Shown piece after piece: positions 1-5,388 of a stretch of DNA of 6,063 bases. This DNA comes from an uncultured Mailhella sp. (lineage in GTDB: Bacteria > Desulfobacterota > Desulfovibrionia > Desulfovibrionales > Desulfovibrionaceae). The notes under the pieces are model-generated. The model was not told where the DNA came from. It saw only the letters and a program-made list of their open reading frames with translations, and made no database searches. The translations under genes and the position numbers were made by a program. The stretch's first letter is position 1; each line of letters begins with the position of its first letter. The DNA lies in contig NZ_CAJJIC010000137.1 of NCBI RefSeq assembly GCF_905187505.1, forward strand, positions 1-6,063, read 5' to 3'.

Positions 1-19
1 GATACTCCCCTATAAAAAT

Positions 20-52
20 GGCTATTTATCAACTGTTTGTTGTGACATAGCC
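20..52. promoter_or_regulatory. Operator-like dyad upstream of yjgR
   Basis: Two nested inverted repeats share the same centre at base 36. The outer arms are GGCTAT (20-25) and ATAGCC (47-52). The inner arms are CAAC (30-33) and GTTG (39-42). The segment is much more AT-rich than the rest of the window and overlaps the best -35 candidate (GTGACA, 42-47). Such a layout is typical of a repressor binding site, but no regulator is identified. The arms could also fold as an interrupted RNA hairpin if transcription starts further upstream. Confidence 0.35.
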
Positions 53-70
53 TTTCAGAAAAAGCCTTAT
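42..70 (+). promoter_or_regulatory. Weak promoter candidate for yjgR
   Basis: GTGACA at 42-47 matches the sigma70 -35 consensus at 5 of 6 positions. At 17-base spacing it is followed by CCTTAT (65-70), which matches the -10 box at only 3 of 6 positions. A better -10 by itself is TATAAA at 11-16, but its -35 would lie outside the window. The AT-rich stretch 1-70 is the only plausible promoter region before the first gene; which box is used cannot be settled here. Confidence 0.3.
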
Positions 71-137
71 GGTCCTATCTGCAGGGGCCGAAAAGGAAAA
101 CCTGTCCTTTTCCACCCCGCCTCCCGGCTCTGCCCGC

Positions 138-143
138 AAAGGA
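138..143 (+). promoter_or_regulatory. Ribosome binding site fixing the yjgR start
   Basis: AAAGGA lies six bases before the ATG at 150. The upstream in-frame ATG at 69 has no purine-rich site at usable spacing, so the start at 150 is preferred. Residues added by the longer reading are low-complexity and not part of the family as I recall it. Confidence 0.75.
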
Positions 144-149
144 CAAACG

Positions 150-1634
150 ATGCTTACTTCCGACCACCGACTTTTCATTGCCGCTGCTGAAAATCCCGCC
201 TCCCTTGAGCCCGACGGCCGCCGGCTGTGCATGGAAGCACGCATGGCCAACCGGCACGGACTCATCACCGGAGCCACGGGCACGGGCAAGACCGTCACGC
301 TCCAGACCATGGCCGAGAGCTTCAGCGCCATGGGCGTTCCCGTTTTTCTCACCGACGTGAAGGGCGACCTTGCCGCCATGTGCCGCCCCGGCGCTCCCGG
401 CGGGAGCATTGCCGCGCGCATCGACGCGCTCGGCCTGAAAAAGCTCGGCTACGAAAATCGCGCCTATCCGGTGCAGTTCTGGGATGTCGCTGGAAAAAAG
501 GGCACGCCGCTTCGCACCACCGCAAGCGACATGGGCCCCGTGCTTCTTGCGCGCCTTCTGGAGCTGAACGACGTGCAGACGGGCATTCTCAACCTCATGT
601 TTCACGCGGCGGACGACCGCGGACTTCTGCTGCTCGACCTCAAGGACCTGCGCGCCATGGCCTCATGGACGGCGGAAAACCGCGCACTTCTCGCCTCACG
701 ATACGGACACGTGTCTCCCGCCAGCCTGGGAGCCATCCAAAGAAGCCTGCTTCGCCTGAACGACGAAGGCGCAGAAGCCTTCTTCGGCGAACCCGCACTC
801 AACGTGGAGGATCTTTTCGCAACCGACAGTTCCGGCCGCGGCGTCATCAACGTCCTTGCCGCGGACGAGATCATGCAAAAGCCGCGTCTCTACGCCTCGG
901 TGCTTCTCTGGCTGCTCTCGGAACTTTACGAACGGCTCCCGGAACAGGGCGACTCCGACAGACCACGTCTTGTGCTCATGTTCGACGAGGCACACCTCAT
1001 GTTCAAGGACATTCCCGACGTTCTGCTCGAAAAGGTCGAACAGGTGGTCCGTCTCATCCGCTCGCGCGGCGTGGGCGTGTACTTCGTGACGCAGAACCCT
1101 TCGGACATTCCCGAAACCGTTCTCTCGCAGCTCGGCAACCGCGTGCAGCACGCCCTGCGCGCCTTCACGCCGAAAGATCAGAAAGCCGTGCGTGCCGCCG
1201 CCGAGACCTTTCGTCCCAATCCCGCCATGGACACCGAAGCCGTCATTTCCTCCCTGCGCACGGGTGAGGCGCTCGTGTCTTTCCTCGATGCCGAAGGCGC
1301 GCCCTCCATGGTGGAACGTGCGCTCATTCTGCCGCCGGAAGGCGGCATGGGCGCCATGAAAGACGAAGAACGCAGAGCCGTCATGGACAGCTCTCCCATG
1401 CAGCGGATGTACGGCACTCCCGTGGACCGCGAGTCCGCATGCGAGGTGCTGGAGGCTGAGCATCAGACCTCTTCCGAAAACAGCGAAGAGAGCGATTACC
1501 GCAGCCCGTGGGAAGACATGCTCGGTTCCGTGGTGAAGCAGGCGGGACGCACCATAGGCAGCACCGTGGGCAGAGAGCTGGGGCGCGCCGTCGTGCGCGG
1601 CCTGCTCGGAGGAATATTCGGGAAAAGGCGGTAA
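150..1634 (+). CDS. yjgR: HerA-like P-loop ATPase, YjgR/DUF853 family
   Basis: A 494-residue protein matching the E. coli YjgR family (HerA-like C-terminal domain, DUF853) along its whole length, at about the family's usual size of 500. The Walker A motif GATGTGKT is at residues 41-48, within the family hallmark MANRHGLITGATGTGKT. Walker B, LVLMFDEAH, is at 274-282. YFVTQNPSDIP (311-321) fits the sensor strand, and GNRVQHALRAFTPKDQKAV (329-347) holds the conserved arginines. An acidic linker (about 434-450) leads to a glycine/arginine-rich tail ending GLLGGIFGKRR. HerA/FtsK-superfamily ATPases pump or translocate DNA as hexamers; the actual role of YjgR is not established, so a DNA-related cytoplasmic function is inference. 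No NurA nuclease gene is adjacent, which argues against a HerA-NurA end-resection pair. An in-frame ATG at 69 would add 27 residues but has no ribosome binding site. The aminopeptidase gene follows after 75 bases. Confidence 0.93.
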   Translation: MLTSDHRLFIAAAENPASLEPDGRRLCMEARMANRHGLITGATGTGKTVTLQTMAESFSAMGVPVFLTDVKGDLAAMCRPGAPGGSIAARIDALGLKKLGYENRAYPVQFWDVAGKKGTPLRTTASDMGPVLLARLLELNDVQTGILNLMFHAADDRGLLLLDLKDLRAMASWTAENRALLASRYGHVSPASLGAIQRSLLRLNDEGAEAFFGEPALNVEDLFATDSSGRGVINVLAADEIMQKPRLYASVLLWLLSELYERLPEQGDSDRPRLVLMFDEAHLMFKDIPDVLLEKVEQVVRLIRSRGVGVYFVTQNPSDIPETVLSQLGNRVQHALRAFTPKDQKAVRAAAETFRPNPAMDTEAVISSLRTGEALVSFLDAEGAPSMVERALILPPEGGMGAMKDEERRAVMDSSPMQRMYGTPVDRESACEVLEAEHQTSSENSEESDYRSPWEDMLGSVVKQAGRTIGSTVGRELGRAVVRGLLGGIFGKRR

Positions 1635-1657
1635 TGACGCCGCCGTCCGGCGAACAC

Positions 1658-1677
1658 GGAGCAAACGCTCCTTTCTT
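1658..1677 (+). terminator. Weak terminator-like hairpin after yjgR
   Basis: GGAGC (1658-1662) and GCTCC (1667-1671) form a five-pair stem with loop AAAC, followed directly by TTTCTT. The stem is short and the T tract is interrupted, so it would be at best a partial terminator or attenuator between yjgR and the aminopeptidase gene. Confidence 0.3.
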
Positions 1678-1695
1678 CCGCGCCGAAAGGCGCGG
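1678..1695 (+). other. GAAA-tetraloop hairpin before the aminopeptidase RBS
   Basis: CCGCGCC (1678-1684), GAAA (1685-1688) and GGCGCGG (1689-1695) form a perfect seven-pair GC stem capped by a GNRA tetraloop, a very stable RNA fold. It ends five bases before the GAGGA ribosome binding site (1701-1705) of the next gene. It may protect the mRNA 5' end after processing or affect ribosome access; no function is demonstrated. Confidence 0.55.
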
Positions 1696-1709
1696 CATAC
1701 GAGGACATC

Positions 1710-2786
1710 ATGAACAAGGAAACCTTTGAGGCCCGCCGGGAAAACCTGCGCCGCCTCATGCATGAGGAAGGGCTCGACGCCCTCATCGTCTCTCAGCCCG
1801 CCAACCGCTTCTACCTTTCCGGGTTCGAGCTGCACGACTGCCAGTGCAACGAAAGCTCCGGCTGCCTCATCGTCATGAAGGACGGCAGGGACTGGCTGTG
1901 CACCGACTCCCGCTATGAAGAGGCCGCGGCAAAGCTCTGGGACAGGGAAAGGGTGTTCATTTACCGCGGAGCTTCGTCCGAAGCGCTCAACGGGCTGCTC
2001 AAGAATCTGTGCGGCACCGGCGTCGTCGGCATGGAGGCCGAGCATCTTTCCTGGAACTATGTGCAGCGTCTGGAACCCGGTCTCACGCTCAAGTCCGCCG
2101 ACGGTCTGGTGGAAAAGCTGCGCGAGGTGAAGGATGAAGAGGAAATACGCCTCATTGCCGAATCCGTGGCGCTCAATCACAAGATGCTGGAATGGCTGCC
2201 TTCCGTGCTGGTTCCCGGTCAGGACGAAGCCGGCGCGGCCTGGGCCATTGAAAAATACTACCGCGAGCACGGCGCTTCCGAGCTGAGCTTTCCGTCCATC
2301 GTGGCCATGAACGCCAACGCCGCCCTGCCGCACTATGCCCCGGACTCTCCGGCCGTGTTCACGGACGAGTGCATGGTGCTCGTGGATGAAGGCTGCCGTC
2401 TGAACCGCTACTGCTCCGATCAGACAAGAACCTGGTGGATAGGAAACACGCCCTCCCCGCGCTTCACGGAAATGCTCGAGCGCGTGCAGGAAGCGCAGCG
2501 CCGCGCCATTGCCGCCCTGCGTCCCGGCGTCACGGGCAGGGAAGTGCATCAGATCGCCGTGGACTACTTTGCTTCCTGCGGCATGGACAAATACTTCACC
2601 CATTCCCTCGGGCACGGCGTGGGCCTTGAGACCCACGAAGGCCCCCGTCTCAGCCCCACCAGCATCAGCCCTCTTAAGCCGGGCATGATCGTCACCATCG
2701 AACCGGGCCTCTACTTCCCCGGATGGGGCGGCGCTCGCTGGGAATACATGGCCGTCATCACGGAAGACGGCTGCCGGGTGTTCTGA
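1710..2786 (+). CDS. Xaa-Pro aminopeptidase, M24 family
   Basis: A 358-residue cytoplasmic metallopeptidase of the aminopeptidase P / prolidase type, expected to remove an N-terminal residue preceding proline from peptides. Residues about 5-135 are the creatinase-like N-terminal domain (LDALIVSQPANRFYLSGFE, 22-40). About 140-358 form the pita-bread catalytic domain. All five dinuclear-metal ligands are visible: D226 (LVDEG), D237 (CSDQTRT), H302 (HSLGHGVGLETHE), E331 (TIEPGLY) and E345 (GARWEY). H298 and H309 are the usual substrate-site histidines. The start at 1710 follows GAGGA (1701-1705) at four-base spacing. The protein ends shortly after the last metal ligand (TEDGCRVF), a compact but complete C-terminus. 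The N-terminal domain has clustered cysteines (LHDCQCNESSGC, 41-52), slightly unusual for the family. Whether it is an aminopeptidase (PepP-like) or a dipeptidase (PepQ-like) cannot be decided from sequence alone; the former is favoured by overall resemblance. Confidence 0.92.
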   Translation: MNKETFEARRENLRRLMHEEGLDALIVSQPANRFYLSGFELHDCQCNESSGCLIVMKDGRDWLCTDSRYEEAAAKLWDRERVFIYRGASSEALNGLLKNLCGTGVVGMEAEHLSWNYVQRLEPGLTLKSADGLVEKLREVKDEEEIRLIAESVALNHKMLEWLPSVLVPGQDEAGAAWAIEKYYREHGASELSFPSIVAMNANAALPHYAPDSPAVFTDECMVLVDEGCRLNRYCSDQTRTWWIGNTPSPRFTEMLERVQEAQRRAIAALRPGVTGREVHQIAVDYFASCGMDKYFTHSLGHGVGLETHEGPRLSPTSISPLKPGMIVTIEPGLYFPGWGGARWEYMAVITEDGCRVF

Positions 2787-2857
2787 CGCTCCTTTTTCCG
2801 TTCATGAAAGCGTCGGGCCGCCGTCCTCACACCTGTGGATGGAGCACCCAAAAACTC

Positions 2858-2885
2858 TGGACGGAACAGGGAGCATGATTATCTT
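2858..2885 (+). promoter_or_regulatory. Sigma70-like promoter for the DUF2333 gene
   Basis: TGGACG (2858-2863) matches the -35 consensus at 4 of 6 positions. After 16 bases, TATCTT (2880-2885) matches the -10 box at 4 of 6, including the key first, second and last positions. Transcription would start near 2892, giving a leader of about 55 bases. The gap is the longest between genes in the window (160 bases) and no terminator is seen after the aminopeptidase gene, so read-through is also possible. Confidence 0.4.
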
Positions 2886-2922
2886 TTCCTTGTCGGGACG
2901 GGGCCCGCTCCGTCCGACGGAA
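2886..2922 (+). other. Long leader hairpin upstream of the DUF2333 gene
   Basis: The core stem pairs GTCGG-G-ACGG (2892-2901, one bulged G) with CCGTCCGAC (2910-2918). It is extended inward by a G-T and a G-C pair around the loop CCCG (2904-2907), and outward by TTCC (2886-2889) with GGAA (2919-2922) across a two-base bulge. No T tract follows, so it is not an intrinsic terminator. It lies 13 bases before the AGGAG site. The right arm contains a second near-palindrome, TCCGTC-C-GACGGA (2909-2921), so alternative folds, or a DNA-binding site, are possible. Confidence 0.45.
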
Positions 2923-2935
2923 CCACCCACTCTTC

Positions 2936-2940
2936 AGGAG
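2936..2940 (+). promoter_or_regulatory. Ribosome binding site fixing the DUF2333 start
   Basis: AGGAG is six bases before the ATG at 2947. An in-frame ATG at 2839 would add 36 residues but overlaps the promoter candidate, lacks such a site and would put a low-complexity extension before the membrane anchor. Confidence 0.8.
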
Positions 2941-2946
2941 ACTCGC

Positions 2947-3861
2947 ATGATTCACCCCGAAAAGCGGCACTTCATCATCGTAGCCAAAACGCTCGGCATT
3001 CAGGTTCTGCTGTTTGTCGGCATTCTGTTCACCGTATGGGGCTCACAGAAGCTCTACACGCTCATCGACCCCGTCAGGTTCCCCGTCTATCAGGCGGAAA
3101 TCAAGGACGACATGACGGAACAGGAAAAGGGCGCGGCTCTGCTCTCCGCCCTCACGCACCGCATGGAAGCGGAACTTGACTCCACCTTCGGCTGGACGGC
3201 CAACGACATTCTGTTCAACCGCTGGATCATGGACAACCGCGCCTACCGGCAGTTCGGCACCTACGTGGCCACCAAGATGCTCTTCGATCACTACTCCACG
3301 GTCATCGCCAAGCTCGGCAACAACGACCGCGAAAACGACCTTCTCTACAACGCCCGTCTCAACTACTTCGCCATCAGCCCCCAGCGCTGGGGCATGCTGT
3401 TCATCCCCTCGGCGGAAGGCTCCTTCAAAAAGGCGCTTTCCATGACCGAGCAGTACAAGAAGGATCTTCTTGCGGGCAAGGCCGTCTACAACTGCCGCAC
3501 CGACGACATCTATTCCGCCTTCAATCTCATCCTCGGCGAAACGGTGTTCGGCTACGCCCTCGGTCTGCTCAACGACAGCCAGGATCTGCCCTTCTACACT
3601 CTCGACAACCGCATCTACGAAGCGCAGGGCGTCATCATGGTGGTACGCGACTACCTCAAGGCCATGTATGAGCTGTACCCGGAAATCGGCAACAAGAACA
3701 ACGAACAGAACATGGCCCAGGCCATGCGCTACATGGATCTCATCTGCAACTACGATCCCACGTACATCCCTTCGTCGTTCAACTCGGGAGAGCTCATCAT
3801 TTCCTACCTGCTCTTTACCCGCAACCGTCTCACCGACCTCCGCGACAGCCTGAGAATCTGA
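2947..3861 (+). CDS. DUF2333 family membrane-anchored protein
   Basis: A 304-residue protein that I recognise as DUF2333, a family of unknown function seen in Desulfovibrio relatives and some gammaproteobacteria. A short basic N-terminus (MIHPEKRH) precedes one hydrophobic segment at about residues 9-32, a signal anchor. The rest (about 33-304) is soluble and, by the positive-inside rule, probably periplasmic. The family-type block GWTANDILFNRWIMDNRAYR is at 82-101. Other conserved-looking blocks are RLNYFAISPQRWGMLFIPSA (137-156) and a C-terminal stretch with SFNSGELIISYLLFTRNRL (277-295). Predicted structure is mostly helical. No catalytic motif is evident. It has its own promoter candidate and leader hairpin, and is followed by a strong double-hairpin end signal, so it may form a single-gene transcript. 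No neighbour indicates its role. Family assignment is from memory and fairly firm; function is unknown. Confidence 0.85.
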   Translation: MIHPEKRHFIIVAKTLGIQVLLFVGILFTVWGSQKLYTLIDPVRFPVYQAEIKDDMTEQEKGAALLSALTHRMEAELDSTFGWTANDILFNRWIMDNRAYRQFGTYVATKMLFDHYSTVIAKLGNNDRENDLLYNARLNYFAISPQRWGMLFIPSAEGSFKKALSMTEQYKKDLLAGKAVYNCRTDDIYSAFNLILGETVFGYALGLLNDSQDLPFYTLDNRIYEAQGVIMVVRDYLKAMYELYPEIGNKNNEQNMAQAMRYMDLICNYDPTYIPSSFNSGELIISYLLFTRNRLTDLRDSLRI

Positions 3862-3866
3862 CGACG

Positions 3867-3900
3867 CCCCGGCTTCGGCCGGGCCCGGCCGAAGCCGGGG
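3867..3900. repeat. 34-base perfect palindrome after the DUF2333 gene
   Basis: CCCCGGCTTCGGCCGGG (3867-3883) is followed immediately by its exact reverse complement (3884-3900), giving 17 matching positions with no spacer. It begins six bases after the stop codon. As RNA it would form a stem of about 15 GC-rich pairs, which could block 3' exonucleases or act as a rho-independent stop in either direction, but no T tract follows on either strand. No second copy is visible in the window, so a dispersed REP-type repeat is possible but unsupported here. Confidence 0.8.
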
Positions 3901-3923
3901 TCCGGCGCAAGACTGAAATGCAC

Positions 3924-3957
3924 AGGGGAAGGAAGCCGTTCCTTCCCCTTTTCCTTA
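3924..3957 (+). terminator. Intrinsic terminator of the DUF2333 gene
   Basis: AGGGGAAGGAA (3924-3934) and TTCCTTCCCCT (3939-3949) form a perfect eleven-pair stem with loop GCCG, followed by a T-rich stretch TTTTCCTTAT. This is a canonical rho-independent terminator for + strand transcription. The opposite strand has no T tract after the stem. Its 3' end is only about a dozen bases before the abgA-like start codon, which makes it part of, or directly adjacent to, that gene's leader. Confidence 0.8.
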
Positions 3958-3969
3958 TCCGAAACTGCC

Positions 3970-5265
3970 ATGACAGAACTTCTTTCTTCCCTCACCCAGG
4001 AAAGCCTGACGACGCTTCGCAGGCTGTTCCACCGGCATGCCGAAGCTGGCATGGCGGAATTCTGGACCACCGCGCGCATCGCGGAAGAACTGGAAAGCTT
4101 CGGGCTTCTGCCCGTCGTCGGGGAAAGGGTCTCCCTGCCCGAAGCCCGCATGGGCATGCCGGACGACGAGGTGCTGCGGGCCGCGCTGGAAAGAGCCGGG
4201 CGCGAGGGCGCCCCGCAGCGCTGGCTTGACCGCATGAACGGCGTCACCGGGCTTGTGGTGGACATCCGACCGGACCTGCCCGCCCATACCGTGCTGCGCT
4301 TCGACATCGACGCTCTCAACGTTCAGGAAAGCAACGCTCCGGAGCATCGCCCGGCCCGGGAAGGCTTCGCCTCCCTGCACGAGGGACTGAGCCACGCCTG
4401 CGGTCACGACGGACACATCGCCATCGGACTGGGGCTGGCCCGGCAGCTCGCAGGCAAAAAAGAAACGCTCAGGCACAACGTCCGGATTCTCTTCCAGCCC
4501 GGCGAGGAAGGATGCCGAGGAGCCCGTGCCATGACCGCCGCGGGATGGCTTGCGGGAGCAAGGCATTTTCTTGCCGCCCACATCGGCATGCATGCCGATG
4601 TGGATCACTCCCTCGTATGCGGCGCGCGCGGCTTTCTGGCCACCACCAAGTTCGACGTGGAATTCAACGGCCGGGCCGCCCACGCCGGAGCCGAACCGCA
4701 GAAGGGCGCGAACTCCCTGCTCGCCGCGGCCAGCGCGGCCCTCAACATGCACGCCCTGCCCCGGCACGGGGACGGAGACTCCCGCGTCACCGTCGGCACG
4801 CTCAACGCGGGCAGCGGCCGCAACGTCATTGCCGATCACGCGCTCATGACCTGCGAAACGCGCGGAGCCACTACGGCGATCAACGACTACATGTTCGAAC
4901 ACTGCCGCTCCATCATCGAACACACCGCCGCCATGTACGACCAGCATTGCCGCATCCGTCTCATGGGCGGTTCCGACAGCGCGGACAGCGACGATTCCAT
5001 AATCCGCATCGTCCGCGAGGCGGCCCGTGACGTACCGTGGTTTCATGAGGAGCTCATACGCGACACGGCGCCCGGCTACGGCAGCGACGACGCCTGCGTG
5101 CCCATGGCCGCCGTGCAGAAGCAGGGAGGCGACGCCGCCTATCTCATGCTGGGGAGCCGTCTTGCCGCGGGACATCACGCTCCGGACTTCGACTTCAACG
5201 AAGACACGCTCCTGCCCTCCGCAGAACTTCTCACCGATATCGTCCTCAGGCTCGACAACGTCTGA
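3970..5265 (+). CDS. abgA: AbgA-like M20 amidohydrolase (p-aminobenzoyl-glutamate hydrolase subunit A)
   Basis: A 431-residue metallopeptidase of subfamily M20D, resembling E. coli AbgA (about 436 residues) end to end. Shared blocks include FHRHAEAGMAEF (20-31), RMGMPDDEVLR (60-70), the RP.R.GFAS region (127-135) and the metal site SHACGHDGHIAIGLGLA (141-157). AbgA works with AbgB to split p-aminobenzoyl-glutamate, a folate breakdown product, into p-aminobenzoate and glutamate in the cytoplasm. From the family, likely metal ligands are C144, H146, E180, H204 and H402/H403 (AAGHH), with E179 (QPGEEG) as catalytic base. A lid/dimerisation domain spans about 222-335, with the substrate-site histidine in GRAAHAGAEP (234-243). 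No abgB or abgT is adjacent, so it may act alone, pair with a distant partner, or use another N-acyl amino acid. The ATG at 3970 has no recognisable Shine-Dalgarno, but homology begins by residue 15-20, excluding the next ATG (4051). The family is firm; the exact substrate is inferred. Confidence 0.88.
   Translation: MTELLSSLTQESLTTLRRLFHRHAEAGMAEFWTTARIAEELESFGLLPVVGERVSLPEARMGMPDDEVLRAALERAGREGAPQRWLDRMNGVTGLVVDIRPDLPAHTVLRFDIDALNVQESNAPEHRPAREGFASLHEGLSHACGHDGHIAIGLGLARQLAGKKETLRHNVRILFQPGEEGCRGARAMTAAGWLAGARHFLAAHIGMHADVDHSLVCGARGFLATTKFDVEFNGRAAHAGAEPQKGANSLLAAASAALNMHALPRHGDGDSRVTVGTLNAGSGRNVIADHALMTCETRGATTAINDYMFEHCRSIIEHTAAMYDQHCRIRLMGGSDSADSDDSIIRIVREAARDVPWFHEELIRDTAPGYGSDDACVPMAAVQKQGGDAAYLMLGSRLAAGHHAPDFDFNEDTLLPSAELLTDIVLRLDNV
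4578..4603. repeat. 26-base perfect palindrome inside abgA
   Basis: CCACATCGGCATG (4578-4590) is followed directly by its reverse complement CATGCCGATGTGG (4591-4603). It encodes H204-I-G-M-H-A-D-V, so it covers the codon of a predicted metal-ligand histidine. It can form a DNA cruciform or an RNA hairpin within the coding region, or be a protein-binding site. Function unknown; coincidence with codon choice is possible. Confidence 0.75.
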
Positions 5266-5266
5266 G

Positions 5267-5324
5267 CGCCCCTCCGGGCGGCGACAGGGCATCCTTTCGC
5301 CGCTCAGCGGCCGACATGACCGCT
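5267..5324 (+). other. GC-rich foldable gap after abgA
   Basis: The gap 5266-5388 holds several overlapping inverted repeats: CGCCC/GGGCG (5267-5271 with 5276-5280); a nine-pair stem with one G-T pair, GGGCGGCGA/TCGCCGCTC (5276-5284 with 5297-5305, twelve-base loop); and CCGCT-C-AGCGG (5300-5310), whose AGCGG arm can instead pair with CCGCT at 5320-5324. None is followed by a T tract, so a rho-independent terminator is not supported. No convincing promoter box was found either, so co-transcription of abgA with the next gene is plausible. Confidence 0.3.
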
Positions 5325-5377
5325 CTGGGCCTCCGCCCGGCCTGCCCGATCATCTCAAAAGCCGAAACCTTCAATTC

Positions 5378-5383
5378 AGGGAG
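5378..5383 (+). promoter_or_regulatory. Ribosome binding site deciding the start at 5389
   Basis: AGGGAG is five bases before ATG 5389. A GTG at 5383 in the same frame would add only Met-Arg, but it overlaps the binding site itself and is therefore less likely to be the start. Confidence 0.75.
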
Positions 5384-5388
5384 TGCGC

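Noticed and set aside
90..113. Hairpin GAAAAGGA/TCCTTTTC in the yjgR leader as a terminator
   Set aside because: The stem is AU-rich with a seven-base loop, and the sequence after it is CCACCCCG, not T-rich; it is at most a minor leader structure.
69..149. N-terminal extension of YjgR from ATG 69
   Set aside because: No ribosome binding site at usable spacing, low-complexity residues, and a good AAAGGA site in front of ATG 150.
227..1267. A 346-codon + strand frame overlapping yjgR
   Set aside because: It is Arg/His/Ser/Pro-rich frame-shifted sequence inside a gene whose own frame has intact Walker motifs.
696..2636. A 646-codon open frame on the - strand across yjgR and the aminopeptidase gene
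   Set aside because: It is antisense to two well-supported genes. Its translation is rich in His, Gly, Ala and Val without recognisable motifs, which is the usual shadow of GC-rich third positions, and it spans an intergenic gap with hairpins.
2785..2814. GACGCT/AGCGTC stem after the aminopeptidase gene as a terminator
   Set aside because: Six pairs with an eighteen-base loop and no T tract after the stem; the T run lies inside the loop.
2839..2946. N-terminal extension of the DUF2333 protein from ATG 2839
   Set aside because: It would start upstream of the promoter candidate and run through the leader hairpin; AGGAG before ATG 2947 and the position of the membrane anchor support the later start.
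3955..5292. A 445-codon open frame on the - strand opposite abgA
   Set aside because: It mirrors the abgA reading frame almost exactly, shows no domain and has biased composition; antisense shadow.
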